Both the position numbers and the translations under genes were made by a program. 64,000 bases of DNA from Candidatus Kinetoplastibacterium sorsogonicusi (GTDB taxonomy: Bacteria > Pseudomonadota > Gammaproteobacteria > Burkholderiales > Burkholderiaceae_B), in NCBI RefSeq assembly GCF_003072465.1, contig NZ_CP025628.1, positions 455,501 to 519,500 of the forward strand, read 5' to 3'. The notes below the pieces were generated by a model. That model ran no database searches. It was not told the origin of the DNA and worked only from the letters and a program-made list of their open reading frames with translations. Each line of letters begins with the position of its first letter. The first letter of the stretch is position 1. Positions 1 through 10,281 of this stretch are shown here, piece after piece.

Positions 1-474
<474 letters not shown>

Positions 475-597
475 TTATAATTGAATAATATATTATACTA
501 TTCATTAATAAAGATAAAATTCTATTAATTATTTTAATGATCTAAAAAAATTAATATTTAATATAATAAATATTATTACAACTAACTAATTATCGTT

Positions 598-2199
598 ATG
601 TTAAAATCAGAACAAATCAAATATGATATTTTAATAGTAGGTGGTGGTCCTGCTGGGTTATCTGCTGCAATTAGGCTTAAACAAATATCTTTAGAAAAAA
701 AAATAGATTTAAGTGTATGTATTTTAGAAAAAGGGGTTGAAATAGGGGCACATATTTTATCAGGCGCTTTATTAGAAACAAGAGGTATTGATATGCTAAT
801 ACCTCAGTGGAAAAAATATGGTGCTCCTATAGAATCTATAGTTACAAAAGATGAATTTTTTTATTTAAATCAAAAAAATGCTTTTAAAATAAATAATTTT
901 TTTATACCAAATAGCTTAAAAAATAAAGAATGTTATTTGATCAAATTAACACACTTTACTAAATGGATGGCACAATATGCAGAAAATTTAGGTGTAGATA
1001 TATTTTCTAGCTTTGCTGCTAAAGACCTTATTATTGATGATAATCGTGTTAAAGGTATTAAAGTAGAAGGTATTAATAATACTATAGAAATATTAGCTAA
1101 ATATAGTATATTAAGTGAGGGATCTAGAGGTCATTTAGGTAAAAAAGTTATAAAATATTTTAATTTGGATGAAAATAGTGATCCTCAATCTTATTCGATT
1201 GGAATAAAAGAGTTATGGGAAATTTCTCCAAAAAATAGCCAAGCAGGACATGTTATTCATACATTTGGATGGCCTTTAAATTATAATACATATGGAGGGT
1301 CGTTTATATATCATATGAGTAACAATCAATTATCTATAGGTACAATTATAGGATTAGATTATAAAAATCCATGGTTATCTCCTTTTGAAGAATTTCAAAA
1401 TTTCAAAAAACATCCATTTATCAAAAATATTTTAAAAAATGGTAAACGTATTTCATATGGTGCAAAATCTATTACTTCTGGTGGTTTATTTTCTTTACCT
1501 AAATTGACTTTCAAAGGTGGTATATTAATAGGTTGTAATGCTGGATTATTAAATAATGCAAAAATGAAAGGTATCAATAGTGCAATAGAAAGTGGTCAAA
1601 TGGTCGCTGAAAGTATTTTTTCAAAATTACAACTAAAGTCTATAGATATCAACAAAGAGATACATAGTATTTTTATAAATTCTGATTTATATAAAGATCT
1701 ATATAAAGCTAGAAATTATAGAAATTGGTTTTCTAAAGGTACAATATTAGCTATTATTATGAATTTTATAGAGCAAAAAATTTTAAATGGTTTTTTTATA
1801 TGGAATATACACAAAAAAATTAGTGATCATTTATTTACACAAAACAAAAATAAATATAAAAATATAAAATATCCAATACATGATAATAAAACAACTTTTG
1901 ATATTGAAAGCTCCATATATTTATCTAATATAAAATATGATAAAAATCAGAAAAATCATTTGATTGTACATAACATTATAGATAATACGAAAATAAATAA
2001 TGAAAAGTATGGGCAATTAGAAACTAGATATTGTCCTGCTGGTGTTTATAAATATGAAAATAAAAACAATAATATAATATTAAAAATATCTCCAGAAAAT
2101 TGTATTCATTGTAAAACATGTGATATAAAAGATCCTCAACAAAATATAGAATGGTCTCCACCAAATGGAGGTAGTGGACCTATATATAACGATATGTGA
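598..2199 (+). CDS. etfQO: Electron transfer flavoprotein-ubiquinone oxidoreductase
   Basis: A 533-residue inner-membrane-associated flavoprotein that passes electrons from reduced ETF to ubiquinone. It opens with the FAD-binding dinucleotide fold ILIVGGGPAGLSAA near residues 12-25. It ends with the family's [4Fe-4S] module: C479 in CPAGVYKYE, then C502, C505 and C508 in CIHCKTCDIKDPQQN, followed by the GGSGPIYNDM tail. Length is close to the usual 540-560. The ATG lacks an obvious Shine-Dalgarno sequence. No ETF alpha/beta or acyl-CoA dehydrogenase gene is in the window, so its electron source is not visible. A strong hairpin follows at 2266-2300. It appears intact, with no frame breaks. Confidence 0.95.
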   Translation: MLKSEQIKYDILIVGGGPAGLSAAIRLKQISLEKKIDLSVCILEKGVEIGAHILSGALLETRGIDMLIPQWKKYGAPIESIVTKDEFFYLNQKNAFKINNFFIPNSLKNKECYLIKLTHFTKWMAQYAENLGVDIFSSFAAKDLIIDDNRVKGIKVEGINNTIEILAKYSILSEGSRGHLGKKVIKYFNLDENSDPQSYSIGIKELWEISPKNSQAGHVIHTFGWPLNYNTYGGSFIYHMSNNQLSIGTIIGLDYKNPWLSPFEEFQNFKKHPFIKNILKNGKRISYGAKSITSGGLFSLPKLTFKGGILIGCNAGLLNNAKMKGINSAIESGQMVAESIFSKLQLKSIDINKEIHSIFINSDLYKDLYKARNYRNWFSKGTILAIIMNFIEQKILNGFFIWNIHKKISDHLFTQNKNKYKNIKYPIHDNKTTFDIESSIYLSNIKYDKNQKNHLIVHNIIDNTKINNEKYGQLETRYCPAGVYKYENKNNNIILKISPENCIHCKTCDIKDPQQNIEWSPPNGGSGPIYNDM

Positions 2200-2265
2200 T
2201 TTATTGAATATTTTAATAATCAATAAAATAGGTTTTGAAAAGGTAAAGACTAATTTCAACACATG

Positions 2266-2300
2266 AAATGCTAACAATATTTTAAATGTTGTTAGCATTT
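2266..2300 (+). terminator. Hairpin terminator after etfQO
   Basis: A perfect 12-bp inverted repeat (2266-2277 against 2289-2300, AAATGCTAACAA / TTGTTAGCATTT). It extends by three more pairs, one of them G-U, to a 5-base loop at 2281-2285. It lies 66 bases after the etfQO stop. The right arm ends in TTT but no long U-tract follows, so termination is inferred from the hairpin and its position. Confidence 0.6.
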
Positions 2301-2593
2301 ATGTATACTCTATAATATTCATAAAAGTTGCAATAAAAATAGAAATTGTTAATATTATAGATAGAGCTGTTATTGTAGAAAAAATTATTATTCTAGATAC
2401 TAAGTTAATATTTAATATACATTTTTAATATTAAAAAAGAATTATAATAATATACTCAAACATAGATAGCTACGAATATATTTATTTTTTAATAAAGCTT
2501 CTAAATAATGACATTAATTTTTAATAATTAGTAACTGAGAGAATGAAAATAATTGTTAAAACTAATATTAATATATAAATAACGTTAATTCTA
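2301..2593. other. Gap before pepA, no intact gene; possible gene relic on the minus strand
   Basis: About 300 bases between the etfQO hairpin and the pepA ribosome-binding site. I see no intact gene. The minus strand has a stop-free stretch ending with TAA at 2299 that would encode a hydrophobic segment (LVSRIIIFSTITALSILTIS), but it has no start codon. Further upstream an ATG at 2514 opens MSLFRSFIKK before a stop. In related betaproteobacteria lptF is often divergent from pepA, so this could be the last trace of lptF. That is inference, and chance is not excluded. The pepA promoter must lie here. Confidence 0.3.
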
Positions 2594-2609
2594 AGGATTA
2601 ATAAAAATT

Positions 2610-4094
2610 ATGAAATTTAGTATAAAATCTATTAATATGTCTATAGACAATTTATCGACAGAGGTATTAGTAATAGGTGTATTTTCAGATAAGACTTTCA
2701 ACGAAAAAATAAATAATCTTATAAAAAATTTTTCTGATCACTTAATTTCAACAATAAATACAGATTTTAATCCTAAATTAGGAAATATACTTACATTACA
2801 TTTGATTTCTGAATTAAAAAGTCAAAAAATTATGCTTATTGGATTAGGAGATAAAAATAAATATTCACATAAAGCACATAAAAAAGTTATTCAATCTTTA
2901 ATATCAAATTGTTTATCTAATAATATTAAAAATATTATCTCTACTTTAATACTAAATCATCAAACAAATAAAAAGCTTACTGCAAAAATAGATGTTATAT
3001 CTATAGGTTATAATTTATATAAATATGATAGCAAAAAATGTAATAATAAATATTATATAGATAGTGAATTTAATGTTTCATATTTAGTAGATCCTATTGA
3101 TATAGAAGAAATAAATATTGGATCAAAAGAAGGTTTAGCTATAGTAAATGGGATGAATTTAAGTAGATTATTAGGTGACTTACCTAGTAATATTTGCACT
3201 CCAACTTATATAGGAAAATTGGCTTCTAAATTAACTAAAGATTTTCCAACAATTAATACTAAACTTTTTGAAAAAAGAGAAATAGAACTACTAAATATGC
3301 AATCTTTTTTATCTGTGTCAAAAGGTTCTTTAGAACCACCTAGATTAATATTAATGAATTATAATTGTGACAAAAATAATAATACTAAGCCAATTGTTTT
3401 AGTAGGGAAAGGAGTGACTTTTGACTCTGGAGGTATTTCTATTAAGCCATCTAATTCAATGGATGAAATGAAATATGATATGTGTGGAGCAGCAACTATA
3501 ATAGGTGTTTTTCGTGCTTTAGCAGAATTAAAATTAAATATTAATGTTATAGGTATAATAGTAGCATGTGAAAATATGCCAAGTGGTAGTGCTAATAAGC
3601 CAGGTGATGTAATAACTAGCATGTCAGGTAAAACTATTGAGATTATTAATACTGATGCAGAAGGAAGATTAATATTATGTGATGCTTTAACTTATGCTAA
3701 GCAATTTGATCCTTCTACTATTATCGACATAGCCACTTTAACTGGTGCATGTGTGGTATCTTTAGGTAATGTACATAGTGGATTATTTTCTAATAATATA
3801 AATTTAACAAAAGAATTAATTACTGCTGGTAAAGAAATATTAGATCCAGTGTGGGAATTACCACTTGATGAAGATTATAATGAATGCATCAAATCTAACT
3901 ATGCAGATTTAGCAAATTCTAGTGGACCATATGCAGGAGCAATAACAGCAGCATCTTTTTTATCTAATTTTATCGAAATAGATAATTGGGCACATATTGA
4001 TATTGCAGGAACTGCTTGGGAAAAAAACAAAAATAGAGGATCTACAGGAAGACCTGTTTCACTTATTATGCAATATTTATTAAATAAATTATAA
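2610..4094 (+). CDS. pepA: Leucyl aminopeptidase (M17)
   Basis: A 494-residue cytosolic two-metal aminopeptidase that removes N-terminal residues from peptides. The metal and catalytic residues of the M17 family are all present: K267 and D272 in VGKGVTFDSGG, K279, D290, then D349, E351 and R353 in NTDAEGRL. The N-terminal macro-like domain (about 1-165) is more divergent, as is usual. An AAGGA sequence about 12 bases before the ATG serves as ribosome-binding site. holC follows after 10 bases, the pairing seen across proteobacteria. In E. coli PepA is also a DNA-binding accessory factor; whether that role survives here cannot be read from the sequence. Confidence 0.97.
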   Translation: MKFSIKSINMSIDNLSTEVLVIGVFSDKTFNEKINNLIKNFSDHLISTINTDFNPKLGNILTLHLISELKSQKIMLIGLGDKNKYSHKAHKKVIQSLISNCLSNNIKNIISTLILNHQTNKKLTAKIDVISIGYNLYKYDSKKCNNKYYIDSEFNVSYLVDPIDIEEINIGSKEGLAIVNGMNLSRLLGDLPSNICTPTYIGKLASKLTKDFPTINTKLFEKREIELLNMQSFLSVSKGSLEPPRLILMNYNCDKNNNTKPIVLVGKGVTFDSGGISIKPSNSMDEMKYDMCGAATIIGVFRALAELKLNINVIGIIVACENMPSGSANKPGDVITSMSGKTIEIINTDAEGRLILCDALTYAKQFDPSTIIDIATLTGACVVSLGNVHSGLFSNNINLTKELITAGKEILDPVWELPLDEDYNECIKSNYADLANSSGPYAGAITAASFLSNFIEIDNWAHIDIAGTAWEKNKNRGSTGRPVSLIMQYLLNKL

Positions 4095-4104
4095 ATTTTG
4101 CTAA

Positions 4105-4560
4105 ATGAATAAAGTTAATTTTATATACGAAGTTGATAATAAACAATTAACAACTTGCAAAATAGTTAATAATTTATATACAATGATTAATTGTAGAATA
4201 GTAATAGTGTTTGATGAATATGAAAGTATGAAAATATTAGATAAATTTTTATGGAGTTTTGATGATATTTCTTTTATACCTCATGCTATATTTAGTGAAA
4301 ACTTAGATGAATTTATGCCAATTATTTTAATGAACGATCAATCTAAATTAATAAATAAAAACATCTACAAGAATTACAATACTATTATTAATCTAACTGA
4401 AAATTTTTATGTTCATTTTTTAAATTTTAAAACTATATTTGAAATAGTATCTAAAGAAGAATCAGATAAATCAAAAGCAAGAAAAAGGTGGAAAGAATAT
4501 AAACAAAGATCTTATTGCGAAATTAATAGTTATAAAAATAATTATATATTAAATTCGTAA
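4105..4560 (+). CDS. holC: DNA polymerase III chi subunit
   Basis: A 151-residue protein matching HolC: an N-terminal MNKVNFIYEVDNK strand, a central hydrophobic core followed by an SFIPHAIF segment, and the C-terminal RKRWKEYKQRSY helix typical of chi. Chi links the clamp loader to single-stranded DNA-binding protein at the replication fork. It starts 10 bases after pepA and is probably co-transcribed with it. Sequence conservation is low, but the pepA-holC adjacency supports the call strongly. No psi-subunit gene (holD) is visible here. Confidence 0.9.
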   Translation: MNKVNFIYEVDNKQLTTCKIVNNLYTMINCRIVIVFDEYESMKILDKFLWSFDDISFIPHAIFSENLDEFMPIILMNDQSKLINKNIYKNYNTIINLTENFYVHFLNFKTIFEIVSKEESDKSKARKRWKEYKQRSYCEINSYKNNYILNS

Positions 4561-4634
4561 CTATGATGAGATTAATTTTTTTATATCTAACTAAACATTT
4601 TGAATAAATTTTAATTATCGTACCGGGAGCTAAA

Positions 4635-5333
4635 ATGAATGATTATAGCACAAATAAAAAGTACATAATTATAGAGAATGATGGATCTATAAAAAATAAA
4701 GTATTAAGAAATACATATTTATTATTATCAATCTCTTTAATTCCAACTGTACTGGGAGCTGCAATAGGTATTTTTTCTGGAATTCACAATACCTTATTAG
4801 CTGGAAATGGAATTTCATCTTTGTTATTTTTTATAGGAACAATATTTTTAATGTTTCAAATAGAAAAAAATAAAAATAACAGTTATGGAGTGATTTTATT
4901 ATTAACTTTTACGTTTTTTATGGGATTAATGCTATCTAGATTATTAGGAATAATCTTAGGTATGCATAATGGGTCTCAACTCGTGATGACAGCATTTGGA
5001 AGTACCTCTATTATATTTGGTACAATGTCTATATTGTCAAATAAAATAAAAAGCGATTTATCAAATTTACATAAATTTTTATTTTCTGGATTATTAGTTT
5101 TATTTATTATATCTTTATTTAATATTTTTTTAAAAATGAGTAGCATAATGATTACTACTTCTATTATGTCTACTATAATATTTTCTGGTTTTATATTGGT
5201 TGATTTAAAACGCATAATAGAAAATGGAGAAGATAATTATATATCAGCTACTTTAACTTTGTATTTAGATATATATAATTTATTTTCTAATTTATTGATA
5301 TTAATTGGATTTATGAATAATAGAGAAGATTAA
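4635..5333 (+). CDS. Bax inhibitor-1 family (YccA/YbhL-like) membrane protein
   Basis: A 232-residue polytopic membrane protein with a short hydrophilic N-terminus and about seven hydrophobic segments (for instance around 26-50, 54-72, 79-98, 101-122, 145-165, 167-190 and 205-225). The pattern and the TYLLLSISLIPTVLGAAIG opening match bacterial BI-1/YccA proteins. In E. coli YccA restrains the FtsH protease; other members leak cations. A GGGAG ribosome-binding site lies 6 bases before the ATG. It converges on recO with a shared terminator. The family is clear; the precise role in this cell is inferred only. Confidence 0.88.
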   Translation: MNDYSTNKKYIIIENDGSIKNKVLRNTYLLLSISLIPTVLGAAIGIFSGIHNTLLAGNGISSLLFFIGTIFLMFQIEKNKNNSYGVILLLTFTFFMGLMLSRLLGIILGMHNGSQLVMTAFGSTSIIFGTMSILSNKIKSDLSNLHKFLFSGLLVLFIISLFNIFLKMSSIMITTSIMSTIIFSGFILVDLKRIIENGEDNYISATLTLYLDIYNLFSNLLILIGFMNNRED

Positions 5334-5344
5334 TTTAAAAAATT

Positions 5345-5379
5345 AAAAGGCAGGAATAAAATATCTTATTTCTGCTTTT
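5345..5379. terminator. Bidirectional terminator between the BI-1-like gene and recO
   Basis: The left arm 5345-5359 (AAAAGGCAGGAATAA) pairs with 5366-5379 (TTATTTCTGCTTTT), with one bulged G and one G-U pair, and is followed by more T. It sits between two converging genes and overlaps the last codons of recO, so it can end transcripts from both sides. Confidence 0.72.
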
Positions 5380-5968
5380 TATTATACAATTTTAATAAAT
5401 CCGTCAAAATTTTCTTTGTTTTTAATTTTTTTCCACATAAATGAGTTTCTATGTGTTTATTCAATTGAATTTTCAATTTTTTTAAATTATTAAAATCATT
5501 TGGATAATCTATATCTAAACCATATCCAATTTCTCTCAAAAAAATCCATTCAAAATAACACAAAGTAACCCATATTGGCTCTATGTGTAAACTTAATTTA
5601 ATAAGTGTTTTGTGATATGTTTCAAATATTACTGGATGGGGATCTTGTTTTGGCAAAAAATTTATAATTAATTCATTAATATACCAAGCAACTATAAAAG
5701 AATTACCTGATAAATTATTTATACCTTCTGAATTAGCTTTAGTAAGTATTTTTATATCACCTTTACCTTTCCAAGACAAAGATAAAGGCTGAAAAATGAA
5801 AATTATAGGACGAACTAAAGAGTAAGGTTTTTTAGCTCCTTTAGCCATAACATCTATAATTCCATAATCTTTTGAAAATATGTGCGCTATTAAAGATGTT
5901 TCTTTCCAATTTATAGTTTTTAAAGTATAAGAATAACAATCTTGAAAATCAAATATATCATTAATCAT
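5366..5968 (-). CDS. recO: DNA repair protein RecO
   Basis: A 200-residue protein with the RecO OB-fold N-terminus (CYSYTLKTINWKETSLIAHIFSKDYG and an AKGAKKPYS loop), followed by the helical domain with WYINELIINFLPKQDPHP. RecO anneals ssDNA coated with SSB and, with RecR, loads RecA at gaps. It is about 40 residues shorter than E. coli RecO, losing the C-terminal end, with no zinc-binding cysteine set. Its start codon overlaps the era stop codon by one base, so it is the last gene of the rnc-era-recO run. Confidence 0.9.
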   Translation of the reverse strand: MINDIFDFQDCYSYTLKTINWKETSLIAHIFSKDYGIIDVMAKGAKKPYSLVRPIIFIFQPLSLSWKGKGDIKILTKANSEGINNLSGNSFIVAWYINELIINFLPKQDPHPVIFETYHKTLIKLSLHIEPIWVTLCYFEWIFLREIGYGLDIDYPNDFNNLKKLKIQLNKHIETHLCGKKLKTKKILTDLLKLYNKKQK

Positions 5969-6864
5969 TATTCATATCCAAATTCATGTAATAACTTTTT
6001 ATTGTCTAACCATCCTTTGCATACTTTAATATATACCTCCAAATATATTTTTTTATTTAATAAAATTTCTATATCTTTTCTAGCTTCGCTCGCTATTTTC
6101 TTTATATGTTGCCCTTTAGAGCCTAATAAAATTATTTTATGTGAATTTCTTTCAACTATGATACATGCAAATATATTTATAATACCATTTTTTACTTCTT
6201 GCCATTTTTCTATAAATACTGTGCATTTATAAGGTAATTCGTCACCAACAAGCCTAAATATTTTTTCTTTTATAATTTCAGATGTTAAAAATCTTTCTGA
6301 TTTATCTGTTATAAATGATTCATCAAATATAAAATTTCTCAATGGTAATAATTGAGATACATTATCTAATAAAGTGTTTAATTGATATTTTTTATTAGCA
6401 CTAATTGGAATAATAGAATTGTAGTTATATTTTGGATTTATATTTTTTATATATGGTAATAATATATTAATATTTTTCAATTTATCAATCTTATTTATTA
6501 CTAAAATTTTTTGAATATCATTATTTTGAAATATAAAATTTGAAATTTTTTCATCATCTTGTGTCCATTGACATGCATTTACAACATGTAAAATTACATC
6601 TACATCAGATAAAACATTAAAAACAGTTTTATTCATGATTTTATTCAATAAACTATGATGTTTATTTTGAAAACCAGGAGTATCTACAAATATAAATTGA
6701 GTATTATTCAACGATAATACTGCATTAATACGATGTCTAGTAGTTTGCATTTTTCTTGATACAGCTGATAATTTCATATCAACTAATGCATTAATTAAAG
6801 TAGATTTTCCAACATTAGGTTTTCCAATTATTGCTATATAACCACAGCGTGATATTATATCCAT
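5968..6864 (-). CDS. era: GTPase Era, 16S rRNA/30S assembly factor
   Basis: A 298-residue essential GTPase that binds near the 3' end of 16S rRNA and helps 30S maturation. The G1 motif GKPNVGKST is at residues 14-22, the G3 motif DTPG is just past residue 60, the G4 motif NKID follows, and a C-terminal KH RNA-binding domain (about 200-298) contains GSKGQHIKKIASEAR. Length matches the family. It lies 5 bases after rnc and overlaps recO by one base, the classic rnc-era-recO order. Confidence 0.97.
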   Translation of the reverse strand: MDIISRCGYIAIIGKPNVGKSTLINALVDMKLSAVSRKMQTTRHRINAVLSLNNTQFIFVDTPGFQNKHHSLLNKIMNKTVFNVLSDVDVILHVVNACQWTQDDEKISNFIFQNNDIQKILVINKIDKLKNINILLPYIKNINPKYNYNSIIPISANKKYQLNTLLDNVSQLLPLRNFIFDESFITDKSERFLTSEIIKEKIFRLVGDELPYKCTVFIEKWQEVKNGIINIFACIIVERNSHKIILLGSKGQHIKKIASEARKDIEILLNKKIYLEVYIKVCKGWLDNKKLLHEFGYE

Positions 6865-6869
6865 ATAAA

Positions 6870-7550
6870 TTAATTTTTTTTAAATTTGACTAAATTTGCT
6901 AATGCAATTTTTGCGGCTTCTTGTTCAGCAGATTTTCTGGTATTTCCTATTGCTTTTGTTTTTATATTTAATTGATCTATTGAACATTCAATTTCAAATC
7001 TCTGATTATGAGCTTTTCCATATATAGAAATAATTTTATAATTAGGTAGTATTTTTTTTCTTTTTTGTAAATATTCTTGTAATAAAGTTTTAGAATCTTT
7101 ACAATTATCAAATGAATCAATATCTTTAATTATTGAGCTATATTTATTTTCTACTATATTCAATGTATTTAAAAAATTAGAATCAATAAAGATTGCACCT
7201 ATTATTGCTTCTACAGTATCTGCTAATATTGAAGAACGAAACATACCACCACTTTTTAATTCTCCTTCTCCTAAACTAATATAATTAGATAACTTAAGAT
7301 CATTTGCAATTTTTAGTAAAGTATTTTTATTAACTAAATTAGCACGAAAATAAGATAATTTACCTTCATTTAAATTAGGAAATTTTTTAAATAATAAAAA
7401 TGATATAATAAAATTTAATATAGAATCACCCATAAACTCTAATCTTTCATTATGATAAGCACCAAAACTTCTATGTGTTAATGCTATTTTTAATAATTTT
7501 TTATTATTAAAATAATATCCAAGAATATCTTCTAAATTCTTTATATTCAC
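6870..7550 (-). CDS. rnc: Ribonuclease III
   Basis: A 226-residue double-strand-specific endoribonuclease for rRNA and mRNA processing. The signature HNERLEFMGDS (residues 33-43) carries the catalytic acidic residues, with a second acidic site in the DTVEAIIGAIF block. A double-stranded RNA-binding domain occupies about 153-226 (LQEYLQKRKK ... EQEAAKIALANL). It is tightly packed between lepB (4 bases) and era (5 bases). The strong hairpin between rpsO and pnp in this same window is a plausible substrate. Confidence 0.97.
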   Translation of the reverse strand: MNIKNLEDILGYYFNNKKLLKIALTHRSFGAYHNERLEFMGDSILNFIISFLLFKKFPNLNEGKLSYFRANLVNKNTLLKIANDLKLSNYISLGEGELKSGGMFRSSILADTVEAIIGAIFIDSNFLNTLNIVENKYSSIIKDIDSFDNCKDSKTLLQEYLQKRKKILPNYKIISIYGKAHNQRFEIECSIDQLNIKTKAIGNTRKSAEQEAAKIALANLVKFKKN

Positions 7551-7554
7551 AATT

Positions 7555-8394
7555 TTATTTTATAAAACCTATACGTTTAAAATTATTAAAATTCATCCAA
7601 ATAAGAAAAGCCTTTCCAGTTATATTATTAAAAGGAACAAAACCCCAATACCTACTATCAGAACTATTATCTCTATTATCTCCCATTACAAAATAGTTAC
7701 CATTTGGTATTCTACAACTCAAACCGTTTTCAGAATATTTAAAAGAATGAACCCAAGGAAAACTCCAAATAGGAAAAATAGAAGTATATTTATTATCCTC
7801 TATAATAATATCATAATATACACCAAAAAGATTTTCTTTATATTTACTAGTAAATGAAGATTTATCATAGTCATAATATAAACCGTTTAATTTAGTTGGA
7901 ATTAAAATACCATTTATAAATAATTTTTTGTCTCTATAAATAATTTCATCTCCAGGTAATCCTACTATACGTTTAATATAATCAATTTTAGGATTTTCTG
8001 GATAGCGGAAAACTACTATATCGCCACGTTTTGGTGTATTAAAAGAAAATATATCATAATTTATGATAGGTATTTTTATGCTGTATGATAATTTTTGCAC
8101 TAAAATAAAATCCCCAGATTCTAAAGTTGGCATCATTGATCCAGATGGAATTCTAAAAGGTTCTGCTATAAAAGATCGCAATAAAAATACAATTAGTAAT
8201 ACTGGAAATAAAGAACTTAACTGTTCTAAATAAAATAAAGATTTTTGATTTTGTTTTAAAAATTTATATAAAAAAATTTTTTTATAATAAATATTTCGTG
8301 TATTATGAAAGTAATTATATAATTTATAAAGTATTCTAGAAATACCAGTTAAAATTATTATTAGAAATAAAAAAATAGAAAAATTCCAATTCAT
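7555..8394 (-). CDS. lepB: Signal peptidase I
   Basis: A 279-residue inner-membrane protease that cleaves signal peptides from exported proteins. Two N-terminal hydrophobic segments (about 5-22 and 62-76) precede the catalytic Ser-Lys pair: S86 in RIPSGSMMPTL and K141 in YIKRIVGLPGD. The C-terminal boxes GDNRDNSSDSRYWG and the FVPFNNITGKAF strand are intact. It is slightly shorter than E. coli LepB (324). Its substrates in the window include the porin and DegP, which both have signal peptides. It sits 18 bases after lepA. Confidence 0.97.
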   Translation of the reverse strand: MNWNFSIFLFLIIILTGISRILYKLYNYFHNTRNIYYKKIFLYKFLKQNQKSLFYLEQLSSLFPVLLIVFLLRSFIAEPFRIPSGSMMPTLESGDFILVQKLSYSIKIPIINYDIFSFNTPKRGDIVVFRYPENPKIDYIKRIVGLPGDEIIYRDKKLFINGILIPTKLNGLYYDYDKSSFTSKYKENLFGVYYDIIIEDNKYTSIFPIWSFPWVHSFKYSENGLSCRIPNGNYFVMGDNRDNSSDSRYWGFVPFNNITGKAFLIWMNFNNFKRIGFIK

Positions 8395-8412
8395 ACAATA
8401 AAACCAGATAAT

Positions 8413-10206
8413 TTATTTATCTTCAATTTGTAAAATTGCCAAAAAAGCTTCTTGTGGAATATCTACTTTTCCAATTTTTTTCATTCTTTTTTTTCCTTCT
8501 TTTTGCTTTTCTAATAATTTTTTCTTACGAGTGATATCTCCCCCATAACATTTAGCTAGTACATTTTTACGTAAAGCTTTAACATTTTCTCTTGCAATAA
8601 TTTCATGACCTATTGCAGCTTGTATAGCAACGTCATACATTTGTTTTGGTATTAATTCTTGCATTTTATTAACAAAACTTCTAGCCTTATATCTAGCATT
8701 AGCCCTATGCAGCATAATTGCTAATGCGTCTACTCGATCATTATTTATAATTAAATCTACTTTTACAATATCTGCTGATTTATATCCTATAAAATAATAA
8801 TCCATAGAAGCATAACCTTTTGATAAAGATTTTAATTTATCAAAAAAATCTAATATTATCTCACCTAATGGTATTTCATACATTAACTGTACTTGTTTGC
8901 CATGATATTCAATATTAATTTGTTGACCTCTTTTATAATTACAAAGGGTCATAACTGCACCTATATATTGTTGAGGCAAAAATAAATTTAATCTAACTAT
9001 TGGTTCTTTAATTTCTAAAATTAAATTTTGTTCAGGCAAATTAAATGGATTTTGTATTTGAATAATTTCTTTATTTTTTAATGTTACTTCATATATTACA
9101 GATGGAGCTGTAGTTATAATACTAATTTTAAACTCTCTTTCTAATCTTTCTTGTATAATCTCCATATGTAGTAACCCAAGAAAACCACATCTAAATCCAA
9201 AACCTAAAGCTTGTGATGTTTCTGGCTCAAACATAATTGATGAATCATTTAACTTTAAACGTTCTAATGAATCTCTTAAATGATCATAATCAGATACTTC
9301 TACAGGGTAAATACCAGCAAAAACTTGAGGTCTTACTTCTTTAAAACCAGGTAAAGGAATATTGCAAGGTTTATTAAAGTTAGTAATTGTATCACCAACT
9401 TTAGCATGTTCTAATGATTTGATACCAGCTACTATAAAACCTACTTCACCTGCTGATAAAATATTTTTATATTCTAATTTAGGAGTAAAAATCCCAACAT
9501 GTTCACAAAAATAAATAGAATTAGTTGCCATAAATAATAATTTATCTTTTGGTTTTACATTACCATTCATGACTCTGATTAACATAACAATACCTGCATA
9601 ATTATCAAACCATGAATCTATTATTAATGCTTGTAATGGTGCTACTTGACTGCCAGACGGTGCAGGAATTTTTGATATAATAGCTTCTAATACTTCCTCT
9701 ACACCTTGACCAGTTTTTGCACTAATCAAAATAGAATTTTTAGCATCTATACCTATTAATTCTTCAATTTCATCTTTTACTAAATCAATATTAGATTGAG
9801 GCAAATCAATTTTATTCAAGATAGGTATTACTTCGAGTCCTTGTTCTATAGCTGTATAACAGTTAGCAACTGTTTGTGCTTCTACTCCTTGAGATGCATC
9901 CACAACTAATAATGCCCCTTCACAAGCAGCTAATGATCTACTAACTTCATACGAAAAATCAACATGACCAGGAGTATCTATAAGGTTCATTGTATATAAA
10001 TTACCATCTTTTGATAAATATTTTAATACAGCTGTTTGTGCTTTTATAGTAATACCACGTTCTTTTTCAATGTCCATTGAATCTAAAACTTGTTCAGACA
10101 TTTCTCTATCAGCTAATCCTCCACAAATTTGTATTATGCGATCAGCCAAAGTAGATTTACCATGATCTATATGAGCTATAATAGAAAAATTACGTATATA
10201 TTTCAT
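8413..10206 (-). CDS. lepA: Elongation factor 4 (LepA)
   Basis: A 597-residue translational GTPase, the usual length. The G1 motif [13 protein letters not shown] lies at the N-terminus, then DTPGHVDF (G3) and NKIDLP (G4). EF-G-like domains II, III and V follow, and a LepA-specific C-terminal domain ends with [26 protein letters not shown]. It acts on the ribosome during initiation or back-translocation. The preceding gene, degP, ends in a hairpin with a U-tract, so lepA probably starts a new transcript running through lepB-rnc-era-recO. Confidence 0.98.
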   Translation of the reverse strand: MKYIRNFSIIAHIDHGKSTLADRIIQICGGLADREMSEQVLDSMDIEKERGITIKAQTAVLKYLSKDGNLYTMNLIDTPGHVDFSYEVSRSLAACEGALLVVDASQGVEAQTVANCYTAIEQGLEVIPILNKIDLPQSNIDLVKDEIEELIGIDAKNSILISAKTGQGVEEVLEAIISKIPAPSGSQVAPLQALIIDSWFDNYAGIVMLIRVMNGNVKPKDKLLFMATNSIYFCEHVGIFTPKLEYKNILSAGEVGFIVAGIKSLEHAKVGDTITNFNKPCNIPLPGFKEVRPQVFAGIYPVEVSDYDHLRDSLERLKLNDSSIMFEPETSQALGFGFRCGFLGLLHMEIIQERLEREFKISIITTAPSVIYEVTLKNKEIIQIQNPFNLPEQNLILEIKEPIVRLNLFLPQQYIGAVMTLCNYKRGQQINIEYHGKQVQLMYEIPLGEIILDFFDKLKSLSKGYASMDYYFIGYKSADIVKVDLIINNDRVDALAIMLHRANARYKARSFVNKMQELIPKQMYDVAIQAAIGHEIIARENVKALRKNVLAKCYGGDITRKKKLLEKQKEGKKRMKKIGKVDIPQEAFLAILQIEDK

Positions 10207-10225
10207 TTTAATAGTAAAAAAAGTA

Positions 10226-10258
10226 AGCTCATACTTTTAATAAAAATAATTATGAGCT
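10226..10258 (-). terminator. Rho-independent terminator after degP
   Basis: An inverted repeat TATGAGCT / AGCTCATA (10251-10258 and 10226-10233). On the minus strand the second arm is followed within two bases by a run of seven T. It lies between the degP stop and the lepA start, separating the two transcripts. Confidence 0.7.
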
Positions 10259-10281
10259 CAATAGTTGTTGATTATAATTGA

